Origin: Thermoproteota archaeon
GTDB lineage: Archaea > Thermoproteota > Korarchaeia > Korarchaeales > Korarchaeaceae
DNA length: 10,722 nucleotides
Direction of reading: 5' to 3'
NCBI GenBank assembly: GCA_011042755.1
Contig: DRBY01000148.1
Span: forward strand, 1 to 10,722
Part shown: positions 1 through 6,389 of the stretch, piece by piece
Numbering within the stretch: the stretch's first letter is position 1
How the letters are laid out: the number at the start of each line of letters is the position of its first letter
Program-made: the position numbers and the translations under genes
The notes under the pieces: generated by a model
What the model was told of the DNA's origin: nothing
Databases searched by the model: none
Seen by the model: only the letters and a program-made list of their open reading frames with translations

Positions 1-2071
1 CTAGGACGAACAGACCGTTGGATATCCAGGCGTGGCCGTAGAGGTCTATGAACCTCAGCGCGGCGTTGTACCTCTCTACGACCTGAGTCGGCGTGACGCC
101 CTCCAGAGCCTCGGGCACGCGACCCTCAAGCCTGAGCTGCTCTATGGCCGCTCTCAGATCCTCCACGTGGGCAGGAGATATCAGGTCAAGGTACTCCTTA
201 CCCTCCTCCTTGTACCAGCTGTACTCGTTTCCAGACACAGGACCGCCGTTGGCTATCACGTAGGCGCAGGCCTCGTAGATCTCCCAAGGCAGTATCGGCC
301 ACCAGACGTAGAAGTCCGCAGTCTCGTTCTCAGACACGATGTGCAGGTAGTCTCCGTAAACTACCAGAGTGTCGGGCTCTATGAACTCGAATCCCTTGAT
401 GTACTCCAGCGTCGGAGCCACGCCAGAAGCGTACTCGGGGTGGTAGTACGGGTCTCCCTCCTCGTCCTCGTGCGACCACTCGTAGGCGAACGCTACCGCG
501 TACCTGATGTCGTTCAGGTCCATCGGGATGCCGTGGTGCCAGTTGCTGAACTTGTACTTGATGACAGCCTTCACTAGAGCCTTCTGGCCTGAGCCGACCT
601 CAACCCACTTGTTCTCCTTGGAGTCGTAGATCACGGCTGTGGACGGAACCTCTATCTGACCGACCTTCTGGCCATCCTCTATCGTGTAGTCTATATCGAG
701 ATCCCAAGTCACTCTAACTGGCATGGGCTCCGCCTCGGTCGGGTGCTTGGGCGCTCCCTCGTCGTAGGTCGCCCTGGCTATCACGTGCGAGTAGACGTCG
801 TCCAGTCCTCCTATCGGGTTCCACGCGCTGGTGTACATCTGAGCCTGCTGAGCCTCAACGGCAACTCTCAACTTGCCGTCAACGGTCTCGACGGTCCTCC
901 AAGGCCAGAAGGACCAGAGACCGGTGACAGCGTCGTAAGCCAGCCTGGTGACCCTGTTCTTGTTGACGGGGAAGTAGTCCACGGTGATGGCCGTGAAGAC
1001 CCTTATGCTCTCGTAGACCCCTATCTTCATTACCTTCCTAGCCTTCTCCCAGTACTCCTCGGGGCTGCTTATGTTCATGAAGACGAGGTCCTGAATGAGT
1101 TCGTCAATCGTCTCGTTCTGCCACTCCCACCATCCGGCCATCTGATAGGCTGGCATCCAGCCGAAGATCGGAGTGTAGAACCAGGCCAGGTCGCCCTCCA
1201 CGTACTTGGTAGCCTCGGTGGCTCCCCATCCGGCGGTGTAGAGGTTCCACTGATAGTCGGCCGGGTTGCTGAAGTAGACCGTGTAGATGCACTTCAGGAA
1301 GTTCGCCTCTATCCTCTCGACCTTTATACCCGCCTTCTCTATCTGATCGGCTACGTAGAGACCCTCCTCGTGCCTCTCGTCCTCAATCCTGATGTAGAAC
1401 TTGACGGTGACCGGCTCTCCGTCAAAGGTCCACCAGTAGCCAGCAGGAGCCCTCGGGTCAGGTACCTTCTTGAGCCTGCCTCCCAGCTGCTCGGCCGCTT
1501 TGGTTAGAGCCTCGTCTATCATCTGAAGTCCAATCTGCTCGTTGCCCTCGGGCGTGAAGCCAAACTCCTTGAAGATATCCTCAAACTCCTTGTAGGCCGG
1601 GTGCGACGGAGGTATCGGGCAATAGGCGATCTCACCCCCGCCCAGCAGGACCTCGTCAACTAAGTACTTCCTGTTTATCAAGTAGTTCATGGCGAACCTG
1701 ACTTCTCTAATGGCGAACGGGTTGAAGTAGGTCTTCCCCTCAACGTTCACCAGGTAGGGCGTACCCTCCTCGTAGTACGGGTTCATCGTTATTTCCCACG
1801 AACCTCCCGCGTTGGGGACGAGCCTCAGGTTCTCCTTCATGTACTCAGGGAGTCCGGCGTAAACGGAAGGGCTCAGAGACTTCATGTACATGTCTAGCCT
1901 GCCAGTAGCCACGTCGCCGACAGCGACCTCTCCAGTGGCTCTGGTCTCAACGATGATCTCATCGACCGCTGGACCCTTCCTAGGCTGTGCTGAAACCACT
2001 CCACTTGGAAGTAGAAGCACTGCGAGGATCAAGGCCAGCGCGGCAACACCGAATCGCTCCCTACTTCGCAT
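1..2071 (-). CDS. ABC transporter substrate-binding protein, family 5 (oligopeptide type), 3'-truncated by window edge
   Basis: The gene runs 690 codons from ATG 2069-2071 off the left edge, so its C-terminus is missing. It begins with a Sec signal peptide: basic residues 2-6, hydrophobic residues 8-27, likely cleavage after VSA-28. There is no lipobox Cys. The mature part is rich in Trp and Tyr. Residues 119-146 ('IREVRFAMNYLINRK...') match the family signature normally written as vRqAlnyaiDr. Residues 400-440 ('LRVAVEAQ...WNPIGG') resemble the usual mature N-terminus, and residues 508-524 ('SNWHHGIPMDLNDIRYA') resemble the FhDGtPltadDv motif. These blocks come in an unusual order (see findings). 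Family members capture peptides or sugars outside the cell for an ABC importer; the permease and ATPase genes are not in view and would lie left of the window. A GAGGGGGT Shine-Dalgarno lies at about 2078-2085. Long plus-strand ORFs opposite this gene are shadows. Confidence 0.9.
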   Translation of the reverse strand, partial: MRSRERFGVAALALILAVLLLPSGVVSAQPRKGPAVDEIIVETRATGEVAVGDVATGRLDMYMKSLSPSVYAGLPEYMKENLRLVPNAGGSWEITMNPYYEEGTPYLVNVEGKTYFNPFAIREVRFAMNYLINRKYLVDEVLLGGGEIAYCPIPPSHPAYKEFEDIFKEFGFTPEGNEQIGLQMIDEALTKAAEQLGGRLKKVPDPRAPAGYWWTFDGEPVTVKFYIRIEDERHEEGLYVADQIEKAGIKVERIEANFLKCIYTVYFSNPADYQWNLYTAGWGATEATKYVEGDLAWFYTPIFGWMPAYQMAGWWEWQNETIDELIQDLVFMNISSPEEYWEKARKVMKIGVYESIRVFTAITVDYFPVNKNRVTRLAYDAVTGLWSFWPWRTVETVDGKLRVAVEAQQAQMYTSAWNPIGGLDDVYSHVIARATYDEGAPKHPTEAEPMPVRVTWDLDIDYTIEDGQKVGQIEVPSTAVIYDSKENKWVEVGSGQKALVKAVIKYKFSNWHHGIPMDLNDIRYAVAFAYEWSHEDEEGDPYYHPEYASGVAPTLEYIKGFEFIEPDTLVVYGDYLHIVSENETADFYVWWPILPWEIYEACAYVIANGGPVSGNEYSWYKEEGKEYLDLISPAHVEDLRAAIEQLRLEGRVPEALEGVTPTQVVERYNAALRFIDLYGHAWISNGLFVL

Positions 2072-2102
2072 CTACATACCCCCTCTAGGCCGGGGAATCC
2101 AT

Positions 2103-2119
2103 CCCGCCCTTAGGGCTGG
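2103..2119. promoter_or_regulatory. GC-rich palindrome at the predicted transcription start, possible operator
   Basis: GCCCT-T-AGGGC (2106-2116) is a perfect palindrome centred on 2111. It extends to CC/GG at each end with one mismatched pair. With a 1-nt centre it is more likely a protein-binding site than an RNA hairpin. It lies just downstream of the predicted start for the substrate-binding protein gene, where a bound repressor would block initiation. The regulator is unknown. Confidence 0.3.
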
Positions 2120-2143
2120 GCTGGTGTCAACTGCAGAGACCAC

Positions 2144-2160
2144 AATAAAAAAGCTATTTC
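2144..2160 (-). promoter_or_regulatory. Archaeal promoter of the substrate-binding protein gene
   Basis: On the minus strand a TTTTTTATT TATA box (2144-2152) is preceded by purine/A-rich CGAAATAG (about 2154-2161), which suits a BRE. Transcription would start near 2121, giving a leader of about 50 nt that contains the Shine-Dalgarno. This is a sequence call only. Confidence 0.6.
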
Positions 2161-2224
2161 GGGATACCATCTCAGGTACCTTGAAGTGAAGGAGAAACAT
2201 ATTGAAACATAGACTCGCGTCCAC

Positions 2225-2497
2225 CTACAACGGCCTCAGAGTAGGCCGGACTTCTTCTAGAGTCACGGTAAGCGCCACAACGTCTCTAACCCCAATTACA
2301 TAGCCCGTTGGAATCGAAACTCTCTGCGACCTTATCACCCTCTTGAAACCCATAGCTCGGGCCACTTGCTTAGATAGCTGAACAACCAACCCCACAATTG
2401 ACCAATTATCCCGAGCGATTAGGAGGTCCACCACCTTACCCAACCTGACCCCATCCTTAGTGACAACCTCTTTACCCACTATGTCTCCGACGCGCAC
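2225..2497 (-). CDS. Small PRC-barrel domain protein
   Basis: The product is 90 aa and is a single PRC-barrel domain. Residues 1-25 ('RVGDIVGKEVVTKDGVRLG') carry the family's GkeVvt.dG.riGkV opening, followed by the DLLIARDNWSIVGLVV strands. The GTG start at 2495-2497 is fixed by an in-frame TAG directly upstream (2498-2500), and AAGGTG lies 5 nt before that stop-start junction. PRC barrels occur in RimM, in photosynthetic reaction-centre subunit H and, in archaea, as stand-alone 80-100 aa proteins. Some haloarchaeal ones (CdpB) take part in cell division with SepF. Which role this one has cannot be told from sequence. No transmembrane segment or extra domain is visible. It diverges from the deoxyhypusine synthase gene. 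Confidence 0.8.
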   Translation of the reverse strand: MRVGDIVGKEVVTKDGVRLGKVVDLLIARDNWSIVGLVVQLSKQVARAMGFKRVIRSQRVSIPTGYVIGVRDVVALTVTLEEVRPTLRPL

Positions 2498-2529
2498 CTA
2501 GACACCTTCGTTCATTAGGCAACTGCTCA

Positions 2530-2540
2530 GATTATAACAT
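2530..2540. promoter_or_regulatory. Shared TATA region of a divergent promoter pair
   Basis: The only TA-rich stretch between the two divergent genes is ATTATAAC (2531-2538). It reads as GTTATAAT on the other strand. It lies 33 nt from the synthase ATG (2567) and about 37 nt from the PRC-barrel GTG (2497), so both transcripts would have very short leaders. One near-symmetrical TATA box probably serves both directions. Confidence 0.55.
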
Positions 2541-2566
2541 GATAACTGCCGGTGAGTGGTGAGTGT

Positions 2567-3547
2567 ATGGGAGATTACCGCGCTGAGAAGGAGGGCTCGA
2601 AAGCCCTAGTTGGAAGGAGTGTAGTAGATTATCGACTGGAGCGTAATTTGACCGTAGCTGGGCTAATCGAAGCCTTGCGCTACTCTGGAGGTTTCCAAGC
2701 TGTTAACATCGCGCGGGCCGTCGACGTGTTGACTGAGATGTGGAGAGATCAATCCGCTGTTCTCTTCCTTAGCTTCACGGCCAACCTCGTGGCCACAGGG
2801 TTGCGGGGCGTTCTCGCACAGCTGTTGGAGGAGGGTCTATTCGACGTAGTGATAACGACGGCGGGCACTCTCGATCATGACTTGATCAGGTGCTGGGCTG
2901 AGTACCACCATGGCTCCTTTGACGTTGACGACGCTGAACTCGCTGAGAAAGGGATCGCAAGGCTTGGAAACGTCTTCGTGCCCATGGAGGCATTCACCAC
3001 ACTCGAGAAGAAGATTCAGCCTTTCTTAGCAGAACTGCACGAAGAAAAGAAGGAGTGGGGCTGCAGGGAACTCATCGAGAGAATGGGGAAGGATCTAGCG
3101 TGTCCGGGGAGCATACTCAGAGCAGCCGCAGATTCTGGAATTCCTATCTACATCCCAGGAATCGTGGACGGGGCTGTGGGCAATCAGCTCTGGTTCTTCA
3201 GGGAATCTCACCCAGACTTTCGCGTCGACATGCTGGCTGATCAGAGGGAGCTTGCCGAACTGGTCTTCAAGGCAGAGAGGACTGGTGCGCTAGTCCTCGG
3301 GGGAGGAATAGCGAAGCATCACACCATAGGCTGGAACATGTTTAAGGGAGGCTTAGACTACGCGGTCTACATCACGACGGCGCCAGAGTACGACGGCAGC
3401 CTCTCTGGGGCTAGAGACAGGGAGGCTGTTTCATGGGGGAAGATCTCGCTTAAAGCGAAGAGGGTGACCGTCGTTGGAGATGCAACCATACTCGCACCGA
3501 TAGCTCTGGCTGCTGCGCTAGATCGAGTGGGATGGAGGAGAGCCTGA
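2567..3547 (+). CDS. dys: Deoxyhypusine synthase
   Basis: The enzyme transfers the aminobutyl group of spermidine, with NAD, to the target lysine of translation factor aIF5A, the first step of hypusine formation in the cytoplasm. The 326-aa product is of normal family length. Numbered from ATG 2567, the NAD-site segments are SFTANLVATGLRG (near 69-81) and TTAGTLDHD (near 97-105). The catalytic lysine is K250 in GGGIAKHH, followed by the conserved 'DYAVYITTAPEYDGSLSGA' block and EAVSWGKI. An in-frame GTG at 2552 would add five residues. ATG 2567 is preferred because GGTGA (2558-2562) sits 4 nt ahead and the TATA box at 2531 puts transcription start near 2560, downstream of the GTG. The gene ends 5 bp from the convergent membrane-protein gene. 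Confidence 0.95.
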   Translation: MGDYRAEKEGSKALVGRSVVDYRLERNLTVAGLIEALRYSGGFQAVNIARAVDVLTEMWRDQSAVLFLSFTANLVATGLRGVLAQLLEEGLFDVVITTAGTLDHDLIRCWAEYHHGSFDVDDAELAEKGIARLGNVFVPMEAFTTLEKKIQPFLAELHEEKKEWGCRELIERMGKDLACPGSILRAAADSGIPIYIPGIVDGAVGNQLWFFRESHPDFRVDMLADQRELAELVFKAERTGALVLGGGIAKHHTIGWNMFKGGLDYAVYITTAPEYDGSLSGARDREAVSWGKISLKAKRVTVVGDATILAPIALAAALDRVGWRRA

Positions 3548-3552
3548 AGTAT

Positions 3553-4131
3553 CTAGGGCCTGCAGGATTCTGCGATGCACTCCTTAATATCCGAGAGTAT
3601 TCTCTGACCAACGCCTCCCGACTCGCCGACGGTTACCTCGATGACCCAGTCTCCAGAGTACCACATCTCCCAGGTCAGGCCGGGGTACTCGAACTTGGCG
3701 TACCCTCTGTCCCCCTTCATTTCACTCTCCCACCTCGTGTAGTTGGCTGAGAAGCTAGAGGTGTAGTTCACGATCTTCTCTGCAGTCGCCCTAGCAGCCG
3801 TCTCGTTGTCAAACTTCATGAATGCCACCGCGACGAGAACCCTGGGGTACCGATACTGAGCCAGAAACTGCAGTCCCTCACCACCCTCTAGGAGAAAGCC
3901 TTCAGGCGTCGTAAAGAGTTCCATCGAGTTCATGATGTCCGCGCGCCCAGGGCAGTCGAACGTATACCTCAGGCGTTCGAGCGTCATATCAGCCGGCGGC
4001 ACTGGATAATCTTCCCCCGATGCGAAGAAGATAACTATACCATATGCTAGTGCACCGAATGCAATCAAGATGGTGAACGCGAGCGCCAGTAACCTGTGTC
4101 CCTTCCCCCGACGGGCTTTTCGCTTAGCCAT
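3553..4131 (-). CDS. Membrane-anchored protein of unknown function
   Basis: I do not recognise this family. The product (192 aa from ATG 4131) starts with a strongly basic stretch (AKRKARRGKGHR), then one hydrophobic helix at about residues 13-37, then a soluble domain of about 150 aa, probably outside the cell. The outer domain has three Asn-X-Thr sequons (NET, NYT, NYT) that archaea could glycosylate, and three Cys (about 60, 185, 190), so a disulfide is possible. Aromatic residues cluster in the final third (TWEMWYSGDW). GTG 4138-4140 is an alternative start adding three residues. ATG 4131 is preferred because the TATA box at about 4163 places the transcript start near 4137, giving a nearly leaderless mRNA. 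It stands alone and is convergent with the synthase gene. Confidence 0.75.
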   Translation of the reverse strand: MAKRKARRGKGHRLLALAFTILIAFGALAYGIVIFFASGEDYPVPPADMTLERLRYTFDCPGRADIMNSMELFTTPEGFLLEGGEGLQFLAQYRYPRVLVAVAFMKFDNETAARATAEKIVNYTSSFSANYTRWESEMKGDRGYAKFEYPGLTWEMWYSGDWVIEVTVGESGGVGQRILSDIKECIAESCRP

Positions 4132-4157
4132 ATCTATCACGCGGACGTGAGTGAGTT

Positions 4158-4167
4158 AGAAAAATAA
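4158..4167 (-). promoter_or_regulatory. Promoter of the membrane-anchored protein gene
   Basis: TTATTTTTCT on the minus strand is a plausible TATA box whose centre lies about 31 nt from ATG 4131. The predicted transcript would start within a few bases of the start codon. The same A/T tract could also act on the plus strand (AAAAATAAC) for a transcript beginning near 4188, with weaker support. Confidence 0.5.
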
Positions 4168-4171
4168 CGTT

Positions 4172-4385
4172 GAGAGGATGTCGTGTAGAGCAGAGGTTAG
4201 CCAAGCAACCATGTGGTTTGGCTTATATTCCCATTAGAGGGGCCTTTTTATCGCAGAGTTCGAACCCCGGGCCCTCGGGTGAAACCTACAGCCAGAGGGC
4301 GTTTATTCAGGGTTGGAGGAAATTGGCTTGGTTAGGTCTTTGGTCGAGTAAAGAGCAGTCAAGAGAGGGTACTGTCTCAGGAGAG
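4172..4385. other. Gene-free stretch with overlapping hairpins; possible unrecognised RNA
   Basis: No convincing coding region lies here. Plus-strand notation shows three elements. First, a hairpin GCCA-AGC-AACC/GGTT-TGGC (4200-4222) with loop ATGT. Second, GAGGGGCC (4237-4244) and GAGGGC (4295-4300), which can each pair with the same GGGCCCTC (4269-4276), giving two exclusive folds. Third, a run of palindromes GTTCGAAC, CCCGGG, GGGCCC (4258-4274). A T5 tract (4245-4249) follows the first GGCC arm. The GTTCGAACC string recalls a tRNA T loop, but no cloverleaf forms. No SRP, RNase P or box C/D signature was found. It may be the 3' untranslated region of the upstream minus-strand gene, a decayed tRNA region or a structured RNA. 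Confidence 0.3.
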
Positions 4386-4913
4386 TCAACCATCAGGCCA
4401 GGCGTCTCCAGCTAAGAACCGCGCGAGAGCCATGTAGACCCCATGTTCGTAGAGATCAACCCTCGTTACCAACCCTCTGGTGAATACCCCGATTGCTCCC
4501 TCGCTCCTCTTTACGTCCTTACGACCTACGTGGGCGTCTATTAGATCTCCCAGCTCCTCTCCGTCGAGCATCTTAGGAACGAACGTCTTGGGGCACTGGA
4601 ACCATCCGCTGGCGCCAACTCCCAACCTTCCCGAGCGATCTACGATTGCCACGAACCCCGTGCAAAAGTACCGCCCAAACAGATGGACGAGGCAGCCCTC
4701 TATTCCGACGCCATAATCTGCAGAGGGAACTTCTTCAATGGACCTCTTGGCCCTGTTGATGGCCCCCGTTAGCCCCTCCCCGTTGATCGGTTGAGGTGGG
4801 ACTCCCGGATCTACTCGCACGGGGATGACCTCCACATCGCCAAAAGCCCTGCTGAAAGCCCTTTCAACGGCTTTGATCTTTACAGGGTTGTCAGAGCCAA
4901 CCGCTACTAGCAT
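4386..4913 (-). CDS. Inosine/xanthosine triphosphatase, DUF84 (YjjX) family
   Basis: Members hydrolyse ITP and XTP to the diphosphates and phosphate, keeping deaminated purines out of nucleic acids. The 175-aa product has the usual family length and order. GSDNPVK (6-12) is the nucleotide-binding loop, 'PQPINGEGLTGAINRAKRSI' (40-59) the long conserved helix, and ADYGVGIEG (65-73) the core acidic motif. VDRSGRLGVGASGWFQCP (91-108) and GAIGVFTRGLVTR (139-151) complete it. Position 74 after IEG is Cys, where many members have Gly or another small residue. The ATG start (4911-4913) follows GGTGAT (4921-4926) at 7 nt. It stands alone and diverges from the zinc-ribbon/GTPase cluster. Its partner gene downstream on the same strand is 254 bp away with its own promoter. 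Confidence 0.88.
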   Translation of the reverse strand: MLVAVGSDNPVKIKAVERAFSRAFGDVEVIPVRVDPGVPPQPINGEGLTGAINRAKRSIEEVPSADYGVGIEGCLVHLFGRYFCTGFVAIVDRSGRLGVGASGWFQCPKTFVPKMLDGEELGDLIDAHVGRKDVKRSEGAIGVFTRGLVTRVDLYEHGVYMALARFLAGDAWPDG

Positions 4914-4949
4914 CGACTAGATCACCGGCTGACGCCAGCAAGAGGAGAT

Positions 4950-4960
4950 GTTTTATGAAT
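4950..4960. promoter_or_regulatory. TATA-like region between divergent genes
   Basis: TTTTATGAA (4951-4959) on the plus strand reads TTCATAAAA on the minus strand. For the triphosphatase gene it gives a start near 4928, just upstream of the GGTGAT Shine-Dalgarno. For the plus-strand cluster it gives a start near 4981, about 23 nt before the GTG at 5004. It is the only A/T-rich block in the 90-bp gap, so both directions probably use it. Confidence 0.45.
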
Positions 4961-5003
4961 TGAGTTCTAGCAGCTAATTGGCAGCTGGCCGGGTGGGTCC
5001 ACC

Positions 5004-5339
5004 GTGAGGAGGGTCCGTTGCCCCAGGTGCGGAAGGATACACGAAATTCCCCCAAACCACCCGGACGGCAGGTTCTTCCTGCCGTGTGGGGAGGATCACG
5101 ATCTCGTGATCTGGGTCGACGGCGGGATGATCAGAGAAGTCGATGTCGCTGAGTCCGTCTTTGCTAGGGTGGGATTCGAACTGGTTCCCGACAAGGTCGC
5201 GCTCGCTCCCAGCTGGATCGATATGGAGAGGGTGAGGGCCCTCCTCGCGGGTAGAGTTAGGCCGACGTCAGAGGATATCGACATTCTGATGCTCTTAGAG
5301 GAGCTTGGGGTGGTTAGGAGGAAGTCGTCTGCAAGGTGA
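5004..5339 (+). CDS. Small zinc-ribbon protein, first gene of the GTPase cluster
   Basis: I do not recognise a named family. The 111-aa product opens with CPRCG (Cys6, Cys9) and has Cys28 and His32 in PCGEDH, with His13 also nearby. Three Cys and one His would make a single zinc-ribbon site. The segment after it (DLVIWVDGGMIREVDVAES) looks like beta strands. The last 45 residues look helical (WIDMERVRALLAG...DIDILMLLEELGVV). The start is GTG 5004, with GGTGGG about 7-11 nt upstream. Its stop codon TGA (5337-5339) lies inside the GGTGA Shine-Dalgarno of the next gene, so the two are translationally coupled. That layout suggests it works with the paralogue pair and GTPase. A nucleic-acid or protein-binding adaptor role is inference. 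Confidence 0.72.
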   Translation: MRRVRCPRCGRIHEIPPNHPDGRFFLPCGEDHDLVIWVDGGMIREVDVAESVFARVGFELVPDKVALAPSWIDMERVRALLAGRVRPTSEDIDILMLLEELGVVRRKSSAR

Positions 5340-5343
5340 GCAG

Positions 5344-6360
5344 ATGTACGGCCTGCACGTTGCAGGTATCTTCAGGAGAGAAGTGACTGCGGTTTCACTG
5401 AGTGAGTCTGGACTCACCAGCAGTGAAGTCGCGACGGCAGATAGGGAGCTTAGGGCATTTGTGAGTTACTGGGCCTATGCGGCGCTCTCAGACTCTGGCA
5501 TGCTGAGAGAAGTAGAGGGCAACCTGAGGAGGAGGCTCAGAAGGAGTTCTGGGAACCCCGACCTCCTAGATGCGGTTATCGAGACGCTGATCGACGCAAG
5601 AGTTCTGACGCAGTACGACGATATGCTGATTTTTGAGTCCCCGCCTGAGAAGCCCACCATCACGTTAGGGTGGCTTCAAAGAGCACTCTTGGCGATTAAG
5701 GAGGAGTTCAGTAAGTTGCCTGAGATTTTGAGAAGGGGGTCGGCGAGTAGACCTGCCCTAATAGCCCTACTGGCGCTGTATGATAACCCCATCGCGAGAT
5801 TGGAGGCCTCCCTCTCAATTCACGGATTTGGCCTCGAGAAGATGTCCGGCACTATCCTCGTTCCGTGGTCGGGGATGGGGATCCTAGCGGCTGAACTCAG
5901 GGAGAAAACCAAGCTTAAGGTGGTTACCGCCGCGCCCGCCAATTTAGCGAGGATTGTGCGTCTCGTCTTGAGAACCATGAGGATATATGAGGGAGCTTCC
6001 TTAAGCGTCGTTAACGCGAGTTTGGAGGAGGCCGGGTTGGAGGCGCTGAGGTCCGGCGAAGTCGGAGAGGGGGCTGACGCGGGACTCCTTGCGAACGCAC
6101 TCCAGTGGGCGAGAGATCCCAGACTTGTCATACGCTCCACAATTGCAGGCCTCAAGTCTAAGGCGCCGCTCTTCATCCTACAGACGATAAGATCGCCGCG
6201 AACGCATCCCGCAACCATCGTTGGCTCCGTCTTGGGGGCTTCCGTCCCCCCAACGAGGGACGAGCTGGAAGAGATGCTCAGCGAGACGGGGTTGTCTTGG
6301 AGGTACGTTGGAGCCACTAGAGACTGCGTTGCCATCGTGGCCACGATGGGGGGGATGTAG
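5344..6360 (+). CDS. Methyltransferase-like paralogue 1 with winged-helix N-terminus, SAM motif degenerate
   Basis: The product (338 aa from ATG 5344) is not identifiable by name. Its outline is that of winged-helix O-methyltransferases. Residues 70-98 (NPDLLDAVIETLIDARVLTQ...) look like the N-terminal winged helix. ILVPWSGMGILAAEL (171-185) stands where the glycine-rich SAM loop should be, and KVVTAAPAN (192-200) where strand 2 should end in an acid. LLANALQWARDP (248-259) matches strand 4, APLFILQT (274-281) strand 5, and PTRDELEEMLSETGL (303-317) the usual last helix. The D/E-X-G-X-G pattern and the strand-2 acid are both missing, so SAM binding is doubtful. AAGGTGAG (5333-5340) is its Shine-Dalgarno, which is why ATG 5344 is chosen over the in-frame upstream start at 5305. 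It ends ATG GGG GGG ATG TAG. It is clearly paralogous to the next gene. Confidence 0.75.
   Translation: MYGLHVAGIFRREVTAVSLSESGLTSSEVATADRELRAFVSYWAYAALSDSGMLREVEGNLRRRLRRSSGNPDLLDAVIETLIDARVLTQYDDMLIFESPPEKPTITLGWLQRALLAIKEEFSKLPEILRRGSASRPALIALLALYDNPIARLEASLSIHGFGLEKMSGTILVPWSGMGILAAELREKTKLKVVTAAPANLARIVRLVLRTMRIYEGASLSVVNASLEEAGLEALRSGEVGEGADAGLLANALQWARDPRLVIRSTIAGLKSKAPLFILQTIRSPRTHPATIVGSVLGASVPPTRDELEEMLSETGLSWRYVGATRDCVAIVATMGGM
6348..6354 (+). other. Candidate -1 frameshift heptamer G GGG GGG before the paralogue 1 stop codon
   Basis: Seven G residues fall in the frame NNX XXY YYZ of paralogue 1 (ATG GGG GGG), two codons before its TAG. A -1 slip enters the frame of paralogue 2, which is open through GAT GTA GCC CTG TAC. 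That would make a fusion of about 690 aa. A CCC/GGG mini-hairpin (6361-6371) lies downstream but is weak. Sequencing error in a homopolymer or chance are the alternatives. Confidence 0.3.
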
Positions 6361-6389
6361 CCCTGTACGGGACGCTTCTCCTCGGAGTT

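Noticed and set aside
32..1507. Two long plus-strand ORFs (181 and 254 codons) opposite the left-end gene
   Set aside because: The minus strand carries one uninterrupted 690-codon frame with signal peptide and family motifs; the plus-strand products are low-complexity Val/Leu/Pro/Arg shadows.
1884..2189. 101-codon plus-strand ORF across the substrate-binding protein start
   Set aside because: It lies over the signal peptide, promoter and leader of the minus-strand gene and has no family features.
4253..4276. tRNA T-loop-like GTTCGAACCCC
   Set aside because: The flanking bases give only three of five T-stem pairs on the plus strand and fewer on the minus strand, and no D arm or matching acceptor stem of the correct spacing exists.
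5305..5343. Upstream in-frame start for paralogue 1
   Set aside because: It would overlap the zinc-ribbon gene by 35 bp and lacks a Shine-Dalgarno; AAGGTGAG immediately before ATG 5344 fixes the later start.
6232..6253. TTGGGGG/CCCCCAA hairpin
   Set aside because: It is inside the paralogue 1 coding sequence about 100 nt upstream of the G7 run, so it can be neither its terminator nor a downstream frameshift stimulator.
5820..6344. 174-codon minus-strand ORF inside paralogue 1
   Set aside because: Ser/Thr/Pro/Ala-rich shadow in a high-GC gene; the plus-strand frame is supported by alignment with paralogue 2. The same holds for the minus-strand ORF at 6788-7243.
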